Assembly (NCBI RefSeq): GCF_011299095.1
Contig: NZ_CP049889.1
Span: 1,716,501-1,780,500 of the forward strand
DNA: 64,000 nt
Direction of reading: 5' to 3'
From: Jeotgalibaca porci
GTDB lineage: Bacteria; Bacillota; Bacilli; Lactobacillales; Aerococcaceae
The stretch's first letter is position 1, and the number at the start of each line of letters is the position of its first letter. A program made the position numbers and the translations under genes. This document shows positions 1 to 9,256 of the stretch, piece by piece. The notes beneath the pieces were generated by a model. It made no database searches and was not told where the DNA came from. It saw only the letters and a program-made list of their open reading frames with translations.

Positions 1-31
1 CTAGGATTGGGGTCAGCCGTCCCAATCCTAG
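1..31. repeat. Perfect hairpin upstream of the YfcC-type transporter gene
   Basis: Two 11-base arms (CTAGGATTGGG and its complement) flank a 9-base loop. No T run follows, so it is not a standard intrinsic terminator. It lies 21 bases before the transporter start. It could stabilise a processed transcript end or partially attenuate readthrough from upstream arginine genes that lie outside the window. Confidence 0.6.
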
Positions 32-52
32 ACTTATAAGGATGTGAATAAA

Positions 53-1558
53 ATGGCGGAAACGAAGAAAAGAAAATTTAAAATGCCAACATCTTTTACC
101 ATACTTTTTATTATCATTGTACTTACTGCAATTTTGACCTGGCTTATTCCTGCTGGACAATATGATTTGAACGCTGACGGCGAAGTTTTAAGTGGTACTT
201 ACCACTTAGTGGATGCCGCACCACAAGGGATTTGGGATGTTCTAGCGGCACCGTTTATCGGAATGATCGGTAACGAAGCAACGGGCGGCGCGATTGAAAT
301 CTCACTCTTTATCCTGGTAATCGGTGGATTCTTGGCTGTTGTAACCGAAACAGGCGCGATCGATGCGGGTATCTCAGCAGTTATTAAAAAGAACGAAAAG
401 AACATGGGTCGCTTAATTTGGATTCTAATGTTCATCTTTGCACTTGGTGGCTCGACTTACGGAATGGCGGAAGAAACAATGCCGTTCTACGCATTACTTA
501 TTCCGTTGATGGTAACCGTAGGATTTGACTCACTAACTGCTGTTGCGGTTGTTTTGGTCGGATCAGGCATGGGTGTATTAGCTTCTACTGTTAACCCATT
601 TGCAACGGGTATTGCCTCCGCAATGGCGGGAATTGGTTTAGCAGAAGGTATTGTTCCACGTCTTGTCTTCTTCCTGGTAATGTACTTCTTGGGAGCATCC
701 TACGTATCCCGCTACGCAAACCGTGTACAAGCGGATCCTAAGAATTCCCTCATTTATGAAAAAATGGAAGATCAAAAGAAAGAATTCGCAGTAAAAGAAA
801 ATATGGAAGCGATGACTTCTAAACAAAGAACAGTCCTTATCTTGTTCGGCTTGAGTTTTGCAATCATGATTGTGGGACTTATTCCGTGGAGCGACTTATT
901 CCCAAGTTTCACATTTTTTGAAGATATTTATTACAGCATGCAGGATACACCAGTCATTGGTGCCTTAATCGGGCAAAGTTTCCTACCGTTTGGTTGGTGG
1001 TACTTGAATGAAATCACAGTATTATTCTTCGTCATGTCTATCATCATCGCCTTTGTATATGGTATTCCTGAAGATCGCTATATCCATGTGTTCTTGGAAG
1101 GTACCAAAGACTTGTTAAGTGTTGCTTTAATCTGTGCGGTTGCCAGAGGAATTCAAGTTGTAATGAACGATGGTCAAATTACCGCAACTGTACTCTATTG
1201 GGGCGAACAACTTTTAAGCGGCCTATCTGAAGGTATCTTTATCGTCGTAACGTATATCTTCTACATTCCATTGTCATTCTTGATTCCATCCACATCTGGA
1301 TTGGCTGCAGCGACAATGGGAATCATGGCACCACTTGGAACATTTGCTGGAGTAGCAGAAAGCTTGATTATTACTGCTTACCAATCAGCATCTGGTCTGG
1401 TAAACTTAATTACGCCAACATCCGGTGTGGTAATGGGTGCGATGGCAATTGCAGGCTTAGAAATTACAACATGGTGGAAATTTATGAGCAAGCTCCTTGT
1501 TATGATTTTCGCGGCTTCAGCAGTTCTATTGGTAGTATTCGCATTATTGGGTATGTAA
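53..1558 (+). CDS. yfcC: YfcC-family transporter, probable arginine/ornithine exchanger
   Basis: A 501-residue integral membrane protein of the YfcC/DcuC-like superfamily. It starts with a short basic N-terminus, followed by about a dozen hydrophobic segments and polar stretches near residues 230-260. A GTG at 44 sits only one base from the AAGGA at 38-42, whereas the ATG at 53 has a 10-base spacing, so I start at 53. Genes of this family stand in for ArcD in several lactic acid bacteria. The carbamate kinase and ArcR genes just downstream make arginine import with ornithine export the likeliest job, but this is context inference; dicarboxylate or other amino acid transport is not excluded. 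Confidence 0.8.
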   Translation: MAETKKRKFKMPTSFTILFIIIVLTAILTWLIPAGQYDLNADGEVLSGTYHLVDAAPQGIWDVLAAPFIGMIGNEATGGAIEISLFILVIGGFLAVVTETGAIDAGISAVIKKNEKNMGRLIWILMFIFALGGSTYGMAEETMPFYALLIPLMVTVGFDSLTAVAVVLVGSGMGVLASTVNPFATGIASAMAGIGLAEGIVPRLVFFLVMYFLGASYVSRYANRVQADPKNSLIYEKMEDQKKEFAVKENMEAMTSKQRTVLILFGLSFAIMIVGLIPWSDLFPSFTFFEDIYYSMQDTPVIGALIGQSFLPFGWWYLNEITVLFFVMSIIIAFVYGIPEDRYIHVFLEGTKDLLSVALICAVARGIQVVMNDGQITATVLYWGEQLLSGLSEGIFIVVTYIFYIPLSFLIPSTSGLAAATMGIMAPLGTFAGVAESLIITAYQSASGLVNLITPTSGVVMGAMAIAGLEITTWWKFMSKLLVMIFAASAVLLVVFALLGM

Positions 1559-1583
1559 GACAACCCGATGTTCGAAAGGGGTA

Positions 1584-2927
1584 ATGAGTGTGGCGTATAC
1601 TTTAACTAAAAATGTACAAGAACAAGCATTAACTTCACTGAAGGAATGGATTTCCATTCCTTCAGTTTTAAATGAAACATCCTCAAAGTGGCCGTTTGGA
1701 GATGAGATTCAGCGGATGCTGGAACTCACCTTAAGAACGTGTGAAGAACTCGGAATGACGACGTATATGGATCCTGAGGGTTATTACGGGTATGCGGAGA
1801 TTGGTGAAGGTACCGAAACAATGGCGATTTTATGCCATATTGACGTTGTACCAGCCGAAGATGAAGCTGCTTGGAAATTTGGACCATTTACGGCAACCAT
1901 TGACGAAGGTAAAATCTACGGACGTGGGACACAGGATGACAAAGGACCAACCATCGCCTCACTTTACGCTGTCAAAGCGTTGGTGGATGCAGGAGAAGTT
2001 TTCAATAAAAAAATTCGTTTTATTTTCGGTACAGACGAGGAAAACTTATGGCGCTGTATGGATAAATACAACGAGAAAGAACCGGAAGCGACATACGGTT
2101 TCGCACCGGATTCCGATTTCCCGTTAACTTATGCTGAAAAAGGTCTGTTACAAGTGAAGTTACATGGACCAGGAAGTAAGGATTTTCAGACGCATAACGA
2201 TGGTGCTTTTAACGTGGTACCGGATAAAGCTGTCTACAATGAAAAAGAAAAAGTAGCAGAAATGAAGGCATTGGCAGATGCGCGCGGCTATTCCTACTTG
2301 GATCAAGCCGATGAACTCGTTTTGACTGGCGTGTCCGTTCATGCGAAAGACGCACAAGATGGCGTCAATGCTGTCGTGAATCTGGCAGATTTATTAAAAG
2401 AACACTACGAGCATGAAGCGCTAGCGTTTATTGCTGATAACTTTGTCAACGATCCACATGCAAAACAAATATTTGGAGAAGTGGCTGACGCGGATAGCGG
2501 CGCCCTTACTGCAAATATCGCCAAGTTGCTTGTCACACCTGACGAATCCGTCGTGGCGATTGACCTGCGTTTGCCGGTAACAGCAGATAAAGAAGTATTG
2601 GTGGCCGACCTTAAAGCAGCAGCTACCACCTATGGATTGGAATATGAAGAATATGATTACTTACGGTCATTGTATGTGCCTTTAGACCATTCATTGATTC
2701 AAACATTATTGGAAGTCTATCGTGGCTTAACCGGCGATAACAGTGAACCGATCAGTTCAGGTGGTGCTACTTACGCACGCACCATGAATAACTGTGTCGC
2801 GTTCGGAGCTCGGACGGCAGATGTTCCAATGACTGCGCATCAAGTAAATGAAAACATGCCCGTTAAAAACTTCTATGAAGCGATGGAAATATACGCGCAT
2901 GCAATAAAAGCACTCACATGTGACTAA
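1584..2927 (+). CDS. M20-family metallodipeptidase (PepV/Sapep type)
   Basis: A 447-residue zinc dipeptidase. The metal-binding pattern is visible: His85 and Asp87 in CHIDVVP, the bridging aspartate in GRGTQDDKG near 118-119, and the catalytic glutamate pair in GTDEE at 149-153. The GG at 389-390 area and a terminal His near 413 also fit the family. It probably cleaves dipeptides in the cytoplasm, feeding arginine to the pathway. Some streptococcal arc operons carry a dipeptidase-like gene (arcT) in a similar place. The gene is 25 bases after the transporter and 18 before arcC, so an operon is likely. GTG at 1590 is an alternative start with better spacing from AAAGGGG. Confidence 0.85.
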   Translation: MSVAYTLTKNVQEQALTSLKEWISIPSVLNETSSKWPFGDEIQRMLELTLRTCEELGMTTYMDPEGYYGYAEIGEGTETMAILCHIDVVPAEDEAAWKFGPFTATIDEGKIYGRGTQDDKGPTIASLYAVKALVDAGEVFNKKIRFIFGTDEENLWRCMDKYNEKEPEATYGFAPDSDFPLTYAEKGLLQVKLHGPGSKDFQTHNDGAFNVVPDKAVYNEKEKVAEMKALADARGYSYLDQADELVLTGVSVHAKDAQDGVNAVVNLADLLKEHYEHEALAFIADNFVNDPHAKQIFGEVADADSGALTANIAKLLVTPDESVVAIDLRLPVTADKEVLVADLKAAATTYGLEYEEYDYLRSLYVPLDHSLIQTLLEVYRGLTGDNSEPISSGGATYARTMNNCVAFGARTADVPMTAHQVNENMPVKNFYEAMEIYAHAIKALTCD

Positions 2928-2945
2928 CGAAAGAGGAGAGAGTAT

Positions 2946-3884
2946 ATGGGACGTAAAATTGTTGTAGCATTGGGTGGAAATGCGATTTTAGTCGATAATC
3001 CAACAGCAGAAGCACAAAAACAAGCAGTGAAACAAACTGCTGAGCATTTAGTTAAATTTATTGAAAACGGTGATGAGCTAATCGTTACACATGGGAACGG
3101 CCCACAAGTTGGGAATCTCTTGCTGCAAAACTTGGAAGCTGACTCCGATAAAAATCCAGCTTTTCCACTCGACAGTCTGGTTGCGATGACTGAAGGCAGC
3201 ATCGGCTACTGGTTACAAAATGCGTTACAAAACGCTTTGGCAGAAAGAAATATCGACAAGGAAGTTGCGACGATTGTGACGCAAGTTATTGTGGATGAGA
3301 AGGATCCAGCTTTCGAAAACCCTACGAAACCTATTGGGCCTTTCTACAGCGAGGAAGAAGCAAAAGTAGAAATTGAAAAGGGTAAAGGAACATTTAAGGA
3401 AGATTCAAACCGCGGCTGGCGTAAAGTTGTGCCATCACCAAAACCAGTTACCATCAAAGAAATTAAAACAATTAGTAACTTAGTTGAAACGGGACACATT
3501 GTTATTGCAGGCGGTGGCGGTGGAATTCCTGTTATCGAAAGAGAAGGCAAGTTAGAAGGAATTGAAGCCGTTATTGATAAAGACTTCGCTTCCCAACAAC
3601 TCGCTACGCAACTGAACGCCGATTTATTTGTCGTTTTGACCGGAGTGGATTACGTCTTCGTCAACTACAACAAGCCAGATCAAATGAAGTTGGAACAAGT
3701 AACAGTTTCTGACTTACACACATACATTGAGGAAAAACAATTTGCGCCTGGAAGCATGTTACCGAAAGTGGAGGCAGCAATTGATTTTGTAGAGAGTGGC
3801 GAAGCGAATACAGCAATCATTACTTCTTTAGAGAACATTGGAAGTTTGATTCATTCGAATGCTGGGACGATTATTACCAAATAG
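2946..3884 (+). CDS. arcC: Carbamate kinase, last step of the arginine deiminase pathway
   Basis: A 312-residue amino acid kinase that converts carbamoyl phosphate and ADP to ATP, ammonia and CO2. The N-terminal VVALGGNAI nucleotide loop, the THGNGPQVG motif near residue 55, and AGGGGGIPV near residue 185 are characteristic of carbamate kinases, and the length is normal. ATG at 2946 follows a GAGGAGAG ribosome site. It sits in a same-strand run with the transporter, the dipeptidase, argS and arcR. arcA and arcB are not in the window and should be sought immediately upstream. Confidence 0.95.
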   Translation: MGRKIVVALGGNAILVDNPTAEAQKQAVKQTAEHLVKFIENGDELIVTHGNGPQVGNLLLQNLEADSDKNPAFPLDSLVAMTEGSIGYWLQNALQNALAERNIDKEVATIVTQVIVDEKDPAFENPTKPIGPFYSEEEAKVEIEKGKGTFKEDSNRGWRKVVPSPKPVTIKEIKTISNLVETGHIVIAGGGGGIPVIEREGKLEGIEAVIDKDFASQQLATQLNADLFVVLTGVDYVFVNYNKPDQMKLEQVTVSDLHTYIEEKQFAPGSMLPKVEAAIDFVESGEANTAIITSLENIGSLIHSNAGTIITK

Positions 3885-3969
3885 CAAACCAAACCTCTGG
3901 AATCCTCCCATATTTACATGGAAGTTTCTGGAGGTTATTGGTATTATTTGTATAGAGAGGGTTCTTGAT

Positions 3970-5661
3970 ATGGAATATAAGAAAAGTATATTGAAAGCGC
4001 TATTGCCTGTAGTGGGGGAACATCTATCCGAGGAAGAAATAGAAAGTTTGATTGAAATCCCGAATAATTCTGAATTTGGTGATTTAGCTTTTCCTGTGTT
4101 CTCATTGGCGAAAGTTTACCGTCAGGCACCAAATAAAATTGCCGAGGAACTCATTGAGAAAATCGATGCGAGTAACTTTGAATCAATGAATGCCATCGGA
4201 CCCTATATTAACTTTAAGCTGAATCGCGAATCTGTCAGCAAAACCGTTTTGAAAGAGGTTTTAACCCAAGGCGAGAATTATGGTGCGCAAGACATTGGAA
4301 AAGGCGGGAATGCTCCTGTTGATATGTCTTCCCCTAATATTGCCAAGCCGATGTCGATGGGCCACTTGCGTTCGACAGTAATCGGAAATGCAGTCGGAAA
4401 TATTCTTGAAAAAGTGAACTACAAGGTTATCCGTATTAATCACTTAGGAGACTGGGGTACGCAATTTGGTAAATTAATTGTCGCGTATAAGAAATGGGGC
4501 GACGAGGAAATTGTTAAACAGGATCCTGTTAATGAACTGGTGAAATTGTATGTCGACTTCCATGACAAGGCTGATTTAGATCCTTCCTTAGAAGAAGAAG
4601 CCCGCGCTGCCTTCAAGAGGTTAGAAGAGGGCGACGAAGAAATGTATGAACTGTGGAGTTGGTTCAAAGAAGAATCATTGAAAGAGTTCAATAAAATCTA
4701 CGAAATTCTAGGTATCACATTCGATTCTTATAACGGCGAATCTTTCTATAATAATAAGATGCAAGAGGTCTTGGATGAATTAGAAAATCAGGGCATTTCA
4801 ACGATTGAAAATGGTGCGACGATTGTACGCTTGGAAGAAGAAGGACTCCCACCGGCATTAATTAAAAAGTCTGACGGCGCGACCCTTTACCTCACACGTG
4901 ACTTAGCAACGGCTTATTACCGGAAACGGACGTATGATTTTGTAGAGAGTGTTTACGTGGTGGGGAATGAGCAAGCTAACCACTTTAAACAGTTAAAGGC
5001 TGTCTTGAAGCGTCTCGGCCATGATTGGGCGGAAAACATGCACCATGTTCCGTTTGGTTTGATTACACTGGGCGGTAAGAAATTATCCACGCGTAAAGGG
5101 AAAATCATCTTGCTGGAAGACGTCTTGAATGAAGCAATTAAATTAGCAGAAGAACAAATACTCCTTAAGAACCCTGACTTGGAGAATAAGGACGAAGTTG
5201 CCAAACAAGTTGGCGTTGGAGCCGTTATTTTCCATGATTTGAAAAAAGACCGTCTGAACAGTTTTGACTTCAAAATTGAAGAGATTGTACAATTCGAAGG
5301 TGAAACAGGACCTTACGTACAATATTCCTATGTACGAACACGCAGTCTCTTAGAAAAGTACGGCAAAGAAATCAACCTGGATCGTCTATCTGGTTTAGAA
5401 GATGACTACAGTTGGGAAGTTATCAAGAAATTGGAAGACTACGGGAAGGCAATCAGACAAGCTGCGGCTGCTTATGAGCCGTCAGTCGTGACGAAATATC
5501 TCATCCAACTGGCGCAAATGTTCAATAAGTATTACGGAAATACCCGAATATTAGAAGATAATGCACAATTGGAATCACGTATGGCATTGGTGGAAGCAAC
5601 ATCAGTTATTCTAAAAGATGGTCTGCATTTACTGGGTATAGAAGTTCCTGAAAAGATGTAA
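3970..5661 (+). CDS. argS: Arginyl-tRNA synthetase
   Basis: A 563-residue class I synthetase that charges tRNA-Arg. The HIGH-type motif appears as MGHLRS near residue 130, and the KMSKS-type motif as LSTRKGK near residue 375. The C-terminal 150 residues form the helical DALR anticodon-binding domain. An in-frame upstream extension to 3859 overlaps arcC and has no ribosome site, whereas ATG 3970 follows AGAGAGGG and gives the standard length. The 85 bases after arcC contain weak CCTCC/GGAGG complementarity but no clear terminator, so cotranscription with the arginine genes is possible. Synthetase genes linked to arginine catabolism are seen in other lactic acid bacteria. Confidence 0.95.
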   Translation: MEYKKSILKALLPVVGEHLSEEEIESLIEIPNNSEFGDLAFPVFSLAKVYRQAPNKIAEELIEKIDASNFESMNAIGPYINFKLNRESVSKTVLKEVLTQGENYGAQDIGKGGNAPVDMSSPNIAKPMSMGHLRSTVIGNAVGNILEKVNYKVIRINHLGDWGTQFGKLIVAYKKWGDEEIVKQDPVNELVKLYVDFHDKADLDPSLEEEARAAFKRLEEGDEEMYELWSWFKEESLKEFNKIYEILGITFDSYNGESFYNNKMQEVLDELENQGISTIENGATIVRLEEEGLPPALIKKSDGATLYLTRDLATAYYRKRTYDFVESVYVVGNEQANHFKQLKAVLKRLGHDWAENMHHVPFGLITLGGKKLSTRKGKIILLEDVLNEAIKLAEEQILLKNPDLENKDEVAKQVGVGAVIFHDLKKDRLNSFDFKIEEIVQFEGETGPYVQYSYVRTRSLLEKYGKEINLDRLSGLEDDYSWEVIKKLEDYGKAIRQAAAAYEPSVVTKYLIQLAQMFNKYYGNTRILEDNAQLESRMALVEATSVILKDGLHLLGIEVPEKM

Positions 5662-5674
5662 GAGCTGCAGCTCT
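5661..5674. repeat. 14-base perfect palindrome before arcR
   Basis: AGAGCTGCAGCTCT overlaps the last base of the argS stop codon and lies 9 bases before the arcR ribosome site. It could be a small operator or a chance palindrome; no function is shown. Confidence 0.35.
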
Positions 5675-5694
5675 ATCTAGATAGGAGGCACTTT

Positions 5695-6396
5695 TTGGTT
5701 AACCGTGACGTAGAGTTATATGTTTCAAATATTCAAGAGGAAGAATTTTTTCGACGCTTTTCGAGCGAAGAGATTTTAAAGATTACATCCGAATCTCTTT
5801 TTCATCAGTATCAAAAAGGCCAAATCATTTTCTTCCAGGAGGATCCGAATCGCTATGCCTATTATTTATTCAAAGGCTTGATTAAACTGGAGAAGATGGA
5901 TGAAACCGGCGAATTTGCGTATGTAGACTATATCTCAGATCATACATTTTTCCCATATGGAGAAGTGTTACGCGATAAAACCTACACCTATACCGGTTAT
6001 GCGCAAACCGATATAGACCTGATGCTGATACCCCAACACGTTATCAGTGACTTGGTTAGAGAAAATTCTGAACAACTGATTTATATGTATCAGCAAACAA
6101 CTAAAATTATACGCTTTTTGGAAAGACGTATTCAGATGACCACTATTCCAAATGCAACCCAAAAAGTGATTCATACGTTGGCCATTTGGATGGAAGATTT
6201 GAGCGTGGAACGGTCTGGGAAACGGGTGATTCACTATCCCATGACAATCAGTGATTTAGGCGTAGTAGCAGGCACGACCCGAGAAACAGCAAGCCGGGTC
6301 GTGAAAATGCTGACGAAAGAAAAACGGATTTCGATGACGCGCAAATCTGTTGAGTTTTTGGATGTCGCATATTTTCAAAAAATATTGGATAGTTGA
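5695..6396 (+). CDS. arcR: Crp/Fnr-family regulator, ArcR-like
   Basis: A 233-residue regulator with an N-terminal cyclic-nucleotide-binding-type beta barrel (residues about 30-125), a long dimer helix (about 130-155), and a C-terminal Crp-type helix-turn-helix whose recognition helix includes GTTRETASRVVKML near 197-210. No Fnr-type cysteine cluster is present. Crp/Fnr ArcR proteins activate arginine deiminase genes in enterococci, streptococci and related bacteria, and the position after arcC and argS fits. The start is TTG at 5695, six bases after a perfect AGGAGG at 5683-5688; no ATG is well placed. Confidence 0.88.
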   Translation: MVNRDVELYVSNIQEEEFFRRFSSEEILKITSESLFHQYQKGQIIFFQEDPNRYAYYLFKGLIKLEKMDETGEFAYVDYISDHTFFPYGEVLRDKTYTYTGYAQTDIDLMLIPQHVISDLVRENSEQLIYMYQQTTKIIRFLERRIQMTTIPNATQKVIHTLAIWMEDLSVERSGKRVIHYPMTISDLGVVAGTTRETASRVVKMLTKEKRISMTRKSVEFLDVAYFQKILDS

Positions 6397-6426
6397 AATT
6401 ATTTATATGAAGCAAATACATAATTT

Positions 6427-6462
6427 TAAAAGGGTGAGACATGTTTTGTCTCCCTTTTTTTT
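6427..6462 (+). terminator. Terminator after arcR
   Basis: A GAGAC/GTCTC stem extended by GG/CC is followed by eight T. It closes the arginine gene cluster. The following 6463-6671 is AT-rich, with no further feature that I can support. Confidence 0.85.
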
Positions 6463-6671
6463 CTGCGTTCATTTAAGGACTCTTGGCTGATTTAAGAATA
6501 TAAGGAACGTTTCTAGCATAAGCACAATATAATTAGAAACTATAACTTAAATATATTCACTTATTGCCGATATAGACTATCGTAGTAGCTATGTGAAATT
6601 AAATACTCGATAATAACAATGTATGAAAAGTAAACCTAAATATAAGGTGATAAGAAGGAGAATTTCCTAAT

Positions 6672-7382
6672 TTGACTGCATATGTCATTAAAGAAAAAGT
6701 GGCTGATTTATACTTTGTATTTCAACCTATCGTAAAGACCCAGTCTGAAAAAAGTCATACTATCAGTTCTTATGAAGTATTATTACGTTCCCGTAAAGAG
6801 GGACGTTTTCCTATAGATTTATTTCTAGATTTAATCAGTGACGAAGAAAGTAATCAAATTCTTCTGGACGAATATAAAAAAATGGTCTATCATTTTATGG
6901 AAAGTTGTCCGGACATTGGATTATCCTTGAATGTCCATCACGAACAGCTTGTTCATGAATCAACTTGGAAGTTCTTAAAGGACATCCAAATATTCAGTAA
7001 TCGTATTACGATTGAATTCACCGAATTTGTTCCTGACAGTTATGTTCGAAATAATTTTTCGACACGTCAGTGGATGTGTGCTATTAACAAACTCGGCTAT
7101 CGCATTGCATTAGATGATATCGATAGCGGACTGAACAGTCTTCAGTTTGTGATGGAACACATCGATTTAATCAAAGTTATCAAATTTTCATTGCTGCCAT
7201 TTCGCATGATGGATCGTCCGACTATTCTACACTTTATCGAAGGCTGGATTAAGATTTCGGAGCGTTACAATGTTGCATTAGTAGTCGAGGCAGTTGAAGA
7301 TAAAGAGCTGGCAAACGAGCTCAGTAATTTGGGAGCCGTTTATCAGCAAGGTTATTTCTGGGGCAGAGGCAAAGTTCTATAG
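6672..7382 (+). CDS. Stand-alone EAL-domain protein, probable cyclic-di-GMP phosphodiesterase
   Basis: A 236-residue single EAL domain with no membrane segment. The signature reads EVLLR near residue 35. Other expected catalytic positions are present: Asn in LNVHHEQL, Glu in IEFTEF, the aspartate pair in ALDDIDSG, Lys in DLIKVIK, Glu in VVEAVED and Gln in QQGYFWGRG. Activity is therefore plausible, although the IDSG and IKFS stretches deviate from the usual FGTG and IKID forms. The start is TTG at 6672, 11 bases after AAGGAG; there is no in-frame ATG before the domain. A GGDEF gene follows after 28 bases, so the two probably form a make-and-break pair. Confidence 0.85.
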   Translation: MTAYVIKEKVADLYFVFQPIVKTQSEKSHTISSYEVLLRSRKEGRFPIDLFLDLISDEESNQILLDEYKKMVYHFMESCPDIGLSLNVHHEQLVHESTWKFLKDIQIFSNRITIEFTEFVPDSYVRNNFSTRQWMCAINKLGYRIALDDIDSGLNSLQFVMEHIDLIKVIKFSLLPFRMMDRPTILHFIEGWIKISERYNVALVVEAVEDKELANELSNLGAVYQQGYFWGRGKVL

Positions 7383-7410
7383 TGCAAAGTTAAATATATA
7401 GGAGAATCTT

Positions 7411-8466
7411 ATGTTTGCTACAATGATTGCCAACGTGACTATTATCTTTATTCCAATTTATTTGTATTTTCGCAGCAACTACGCGATTGCAGATATCAAA
7501 CAATTATCTTTTCAAAAATGGTTGCTGTTCGTCTGTGTAGAGTCACTCGTAGGGATTGCTCTCGTATACTTATCTTGGGACTTTGTGGGCATTCCAGTAG
7601 ATTCGCGTATCCTCTTTTTTAGTATTTCGATGACCTATTTTGGTTGGAAGATAACTATTCCGAGTATGTTGCTTGCAGAAGTAGTGCATATCTTTCATAC
7701 CGGACATGCGACTATGCTAGTGGGACTCGTTACTACTCTTCTTTTTGCATGGTCGCTTTACTTTGTAGCGAAATTGGCCGCAAAGCGCTTTGAAGCTTAT
7801 GGTCAGTTGCTATCTCTTGTTCTGTACAACGCCGTACTCAAAACTGTGTTGGTTTACAGAACTACTCAAGATGTGCAAAGAACCTTCCTGTTCTTTCTTG
7901 TCATCGTGACTCTGTCGTTGCTTATAACAACTGGGATGTTCATGCAGATGGCTGATTTACGCATTTTGAGGGAACGTTCTGATTTTGATTACTTAACGCG
8001 ACTCTTAAATGTTCGGAAGTTTAAAGAACGATTAACCACTTTAGACAAAGTTTCGCATGCACATGTCAGCATAGCTGTGTTAGACCTAGATTTATTTAAG
8101 CAATTCAACGATACGTACGGCCATGATGCCGGGGATAATATCCTTTGGGGAGTGGCGCAGGTATTTGCAGCATACTCATCTAAGAATGCCACTGTGTACC
8201 GCATAGGGGGCGAAGAATTCGCTGTTATCATGGTAGGCATGTCGAAGAAAGAAGCAGAGTTTTTTATAGTAGACATTATGGATAATGTCGTAAACCGTCC
8301 TATTCCTTTGAATAGGGAGGAATCAGTTTCTGTTACTTTATCCGTCGGGTTGGCATTTTCAAGAGAAGGTGAAACATTGCATAAACTGTGGAAATTAGCG
8401 GATCGTGCGATGTATCATTCTAAAGAGAATGGCCGTAATCAATTAACTGTTGCTCCAACTGAATAA
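7411..8466 (+). CDS. Membrane-anchored diguanylate cyclase (GGDEF)
   Basis: A 351-residue protein. The first about 185 residues contain some six hydrophobic helices, forming a membrane sensor of unknown ligand. A GGDEF domain follows at about 190-348, with the active loop written GGEEF (residues about 266-270) and upstream conserved DLDLFKQFNDTYGHDAGD. The RxxD inhibitory site expected just before the active loop is absent (the region reads SSKNATVYRI), so product inhibition at that site is unlikely. ATG 7411 follows GGAG with good spacing. Cotranscription with the EAL gene is likely. A possible target is the pilus ATPase PilB encoded in the next operon. Confidence 0.9.
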   Translation: MFATMIANVTIIFIPIYLYFRSNYAIADIKQLSFQKWLLFVCVESLVGIALVYLSWDFVGIPVDSRILFFSISMTYFGWKITIPSMLLAEVVHIFHTGHATMLVGLVTTLLFAWSLYFVAKLAAKRFEAYGQLLSLVLYNAVLKTVLVYRTTQDVQRTFLFFLVIVTLSLLITTGMFMQMADLRILRERSDFDYLTRLLNVRKFKERLTTLDKVSHAHVSIAVLDLDLFKQFNDTYGHDAGDNILWGVAQVFAAYSSKNATVYRIGGEEFAVIMVGMSKKEAEFFIVDIMDNVVNRPIPLNREESVSVTLSVGLAFSREGETLHKLWKLADRAMYHSKENGRNQLTVAPTE

Positions 8467-8476
8467 AAATTGACTA

Positions 8477-8504
8477 AACACTTCTTAAGAGAGGTGTTTT
8501 TTTT
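8477..8504 (+). terminator. Terminator after the GGDEF gene
   Basis: A nine-pair stem (AACACTTCT with AGAGGTGTT, one G-T pair) has a four-base loop and is followed by a run of T. Confidence 0.85.
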
Positions 8505-8529
8505 GTTGTATCGGGTTTGCCTTTTGTAA

Positions 8530-8563
8530 AGTGAGTAATGAATGGCGTATCATTGCCCACTTT
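8530..8563. repeat. Imperfect palindrome, GAGTAATGA family
   Basis: Fourteen-base arms (AAAGTGAGTAATGA against TCATTGCCCACTTT, one mismatch and one G-T) flank an 8-base loop. A closely similar sequence occurs at 25079-25110, including the internal ATGGCG/TTGGCG, so this is a dispersed repeat. Confidence 0.6.
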
Positions 8564-8733
8564 AGGACATAACTGGGGAATGATGTCCGATTCATTGCCC
8601 ATTTTAGGACATAACTGGGGAATGATGCCCGATTCATTGCCCACTTTAGGACATAACTGGGGAATGATGCCCGATTGATTGCCCATTTTAGGACATAACT
8701 GGGGAATGATGTCCGATTCATTCCCCACTTTGG
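8551..8733. repeat. Tandem array, 42-bp unit, about 4.3 copies
   Basis: Units begin at 8551, 8593, 8635 and 8677, with a partial copy from 8719. Each unit contains GGACAT, 12 bases, then ATGTCC (GATGCCC in the two middle copies), so it is internally palindromic. Because 42 is a multiple of three, it creates long open frames that should not be read as genes. The array lies directly after a terminator. A second array with the same arms and spacing is at 43076-43243. Confidence 0.93.
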
Positions 8734-8735
8734 TT

Positions 8736-8888
8736 CTAGGTGATTCGGGGTTGGTGAAGGAAATGTCCTCCGGGATTTCTGAGAAGAATACCCAGAATAA
8801 CCATGATAGAGTCATCTTTTACGCGGGTTCCTTCTTCGGGATATAAACTGATATACCTTTCAAGTTCTTCGGTTTTTGTGTTCGCGGT
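8736..8888 (-). pseudogene. Possible C-terminal gene remnant
   Basis: On the minus strand an open stretch of about 50 codons ends in TAG at 8736-8738 and encodes protein-like sequence (LERYISLYPEEGTRVKDD, then a hydrophobic segment). It has no start codon and is bounded by a TGA at 8889-8891. It may be the decayed tail of a lost gene. I recognise no family, and the call is weak. Confidence 0.2.
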
Positions 8889-8905
8889 TCAAACGCAAAA
8901 TAAAT

Positions 8906-8949
8906 CCCCCAAAAGTAGTTTTACTTTTTCAAGTGTCTACTTTTGGGGG
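8906..8949. repeat. Perfect 13-bp hairpin upstream of the pilus operon
   Basis: CCCCCAAAAGTAG at 8906-8918 is exactly complementary to 8937-8949, with an 18-base loop and no T run on either side. It is 240 bases upstream of the pilus promoter. It could be a dispersed palindrome, a protein site or part of a small RNA. 8950-9191 is otherwise AT-rich, with no gene that I can support. Confidence 0.75.
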
Positions 8950-9191
8950 AGCATATCTTAATGATTTACATTGCGTGTTTTTTTTGTTGTATCTTGCAAA
9001 GTTTGTGAAAAACCACCTTGGAAAATACAATAATAGAATATATGGTCAAATATGTTTAAAATGTTTCATCCTAAAAGCAATAAAAATGCTAAGTAAAAAC
9101 AAATGTTTGAAACAAGAAAGATTAAACGTTGGAAAGAAAGGGTTTTCTGTCTACATATTTTACATTCTTAAAAAATAGTAAACTTCTGTTA

Positions 9192-9220
9192 TTGACAGTT
9201 TTTGAGCTAAAGCATATACT
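9192..9220 (+). promoter_or_regulatory. Strong sigma-A-type promoter of the pilus operon
   Basis: TTGACA at 9192-9197 and TATACT at 9215-9220 are separated by 17 bases. It lies 36 bases before the first pilin start, with no other gene between. Confidence 0.85.
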
Positions 9221-9256
9221 TTGAATTAATAAGTCACACTAGAATAGGTAAAGAAT

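Noticed and set aside
3885-3969. T-box or attenuator before argS
   Set aside because: No T-box sequence and no specifier or terminator stem; only weak CCTCC/GGAGG complementarity.
8474-8815. Minus-strand open frame of 113 codons with a repeated 14-residue motif
   Set aside because: It is the translation of the 42-bp tandem array; 42 is divisible by three, so the frame stays open by arithmetic. There is no ribosome site.
8876-9178. 100-codon frame upstream of the pilus operon
   Set aside because: It runs through the 13-bp palindrome, is Lys/Phe/Leu-rich as expected of AT-rich noise, and has no ribosome site.
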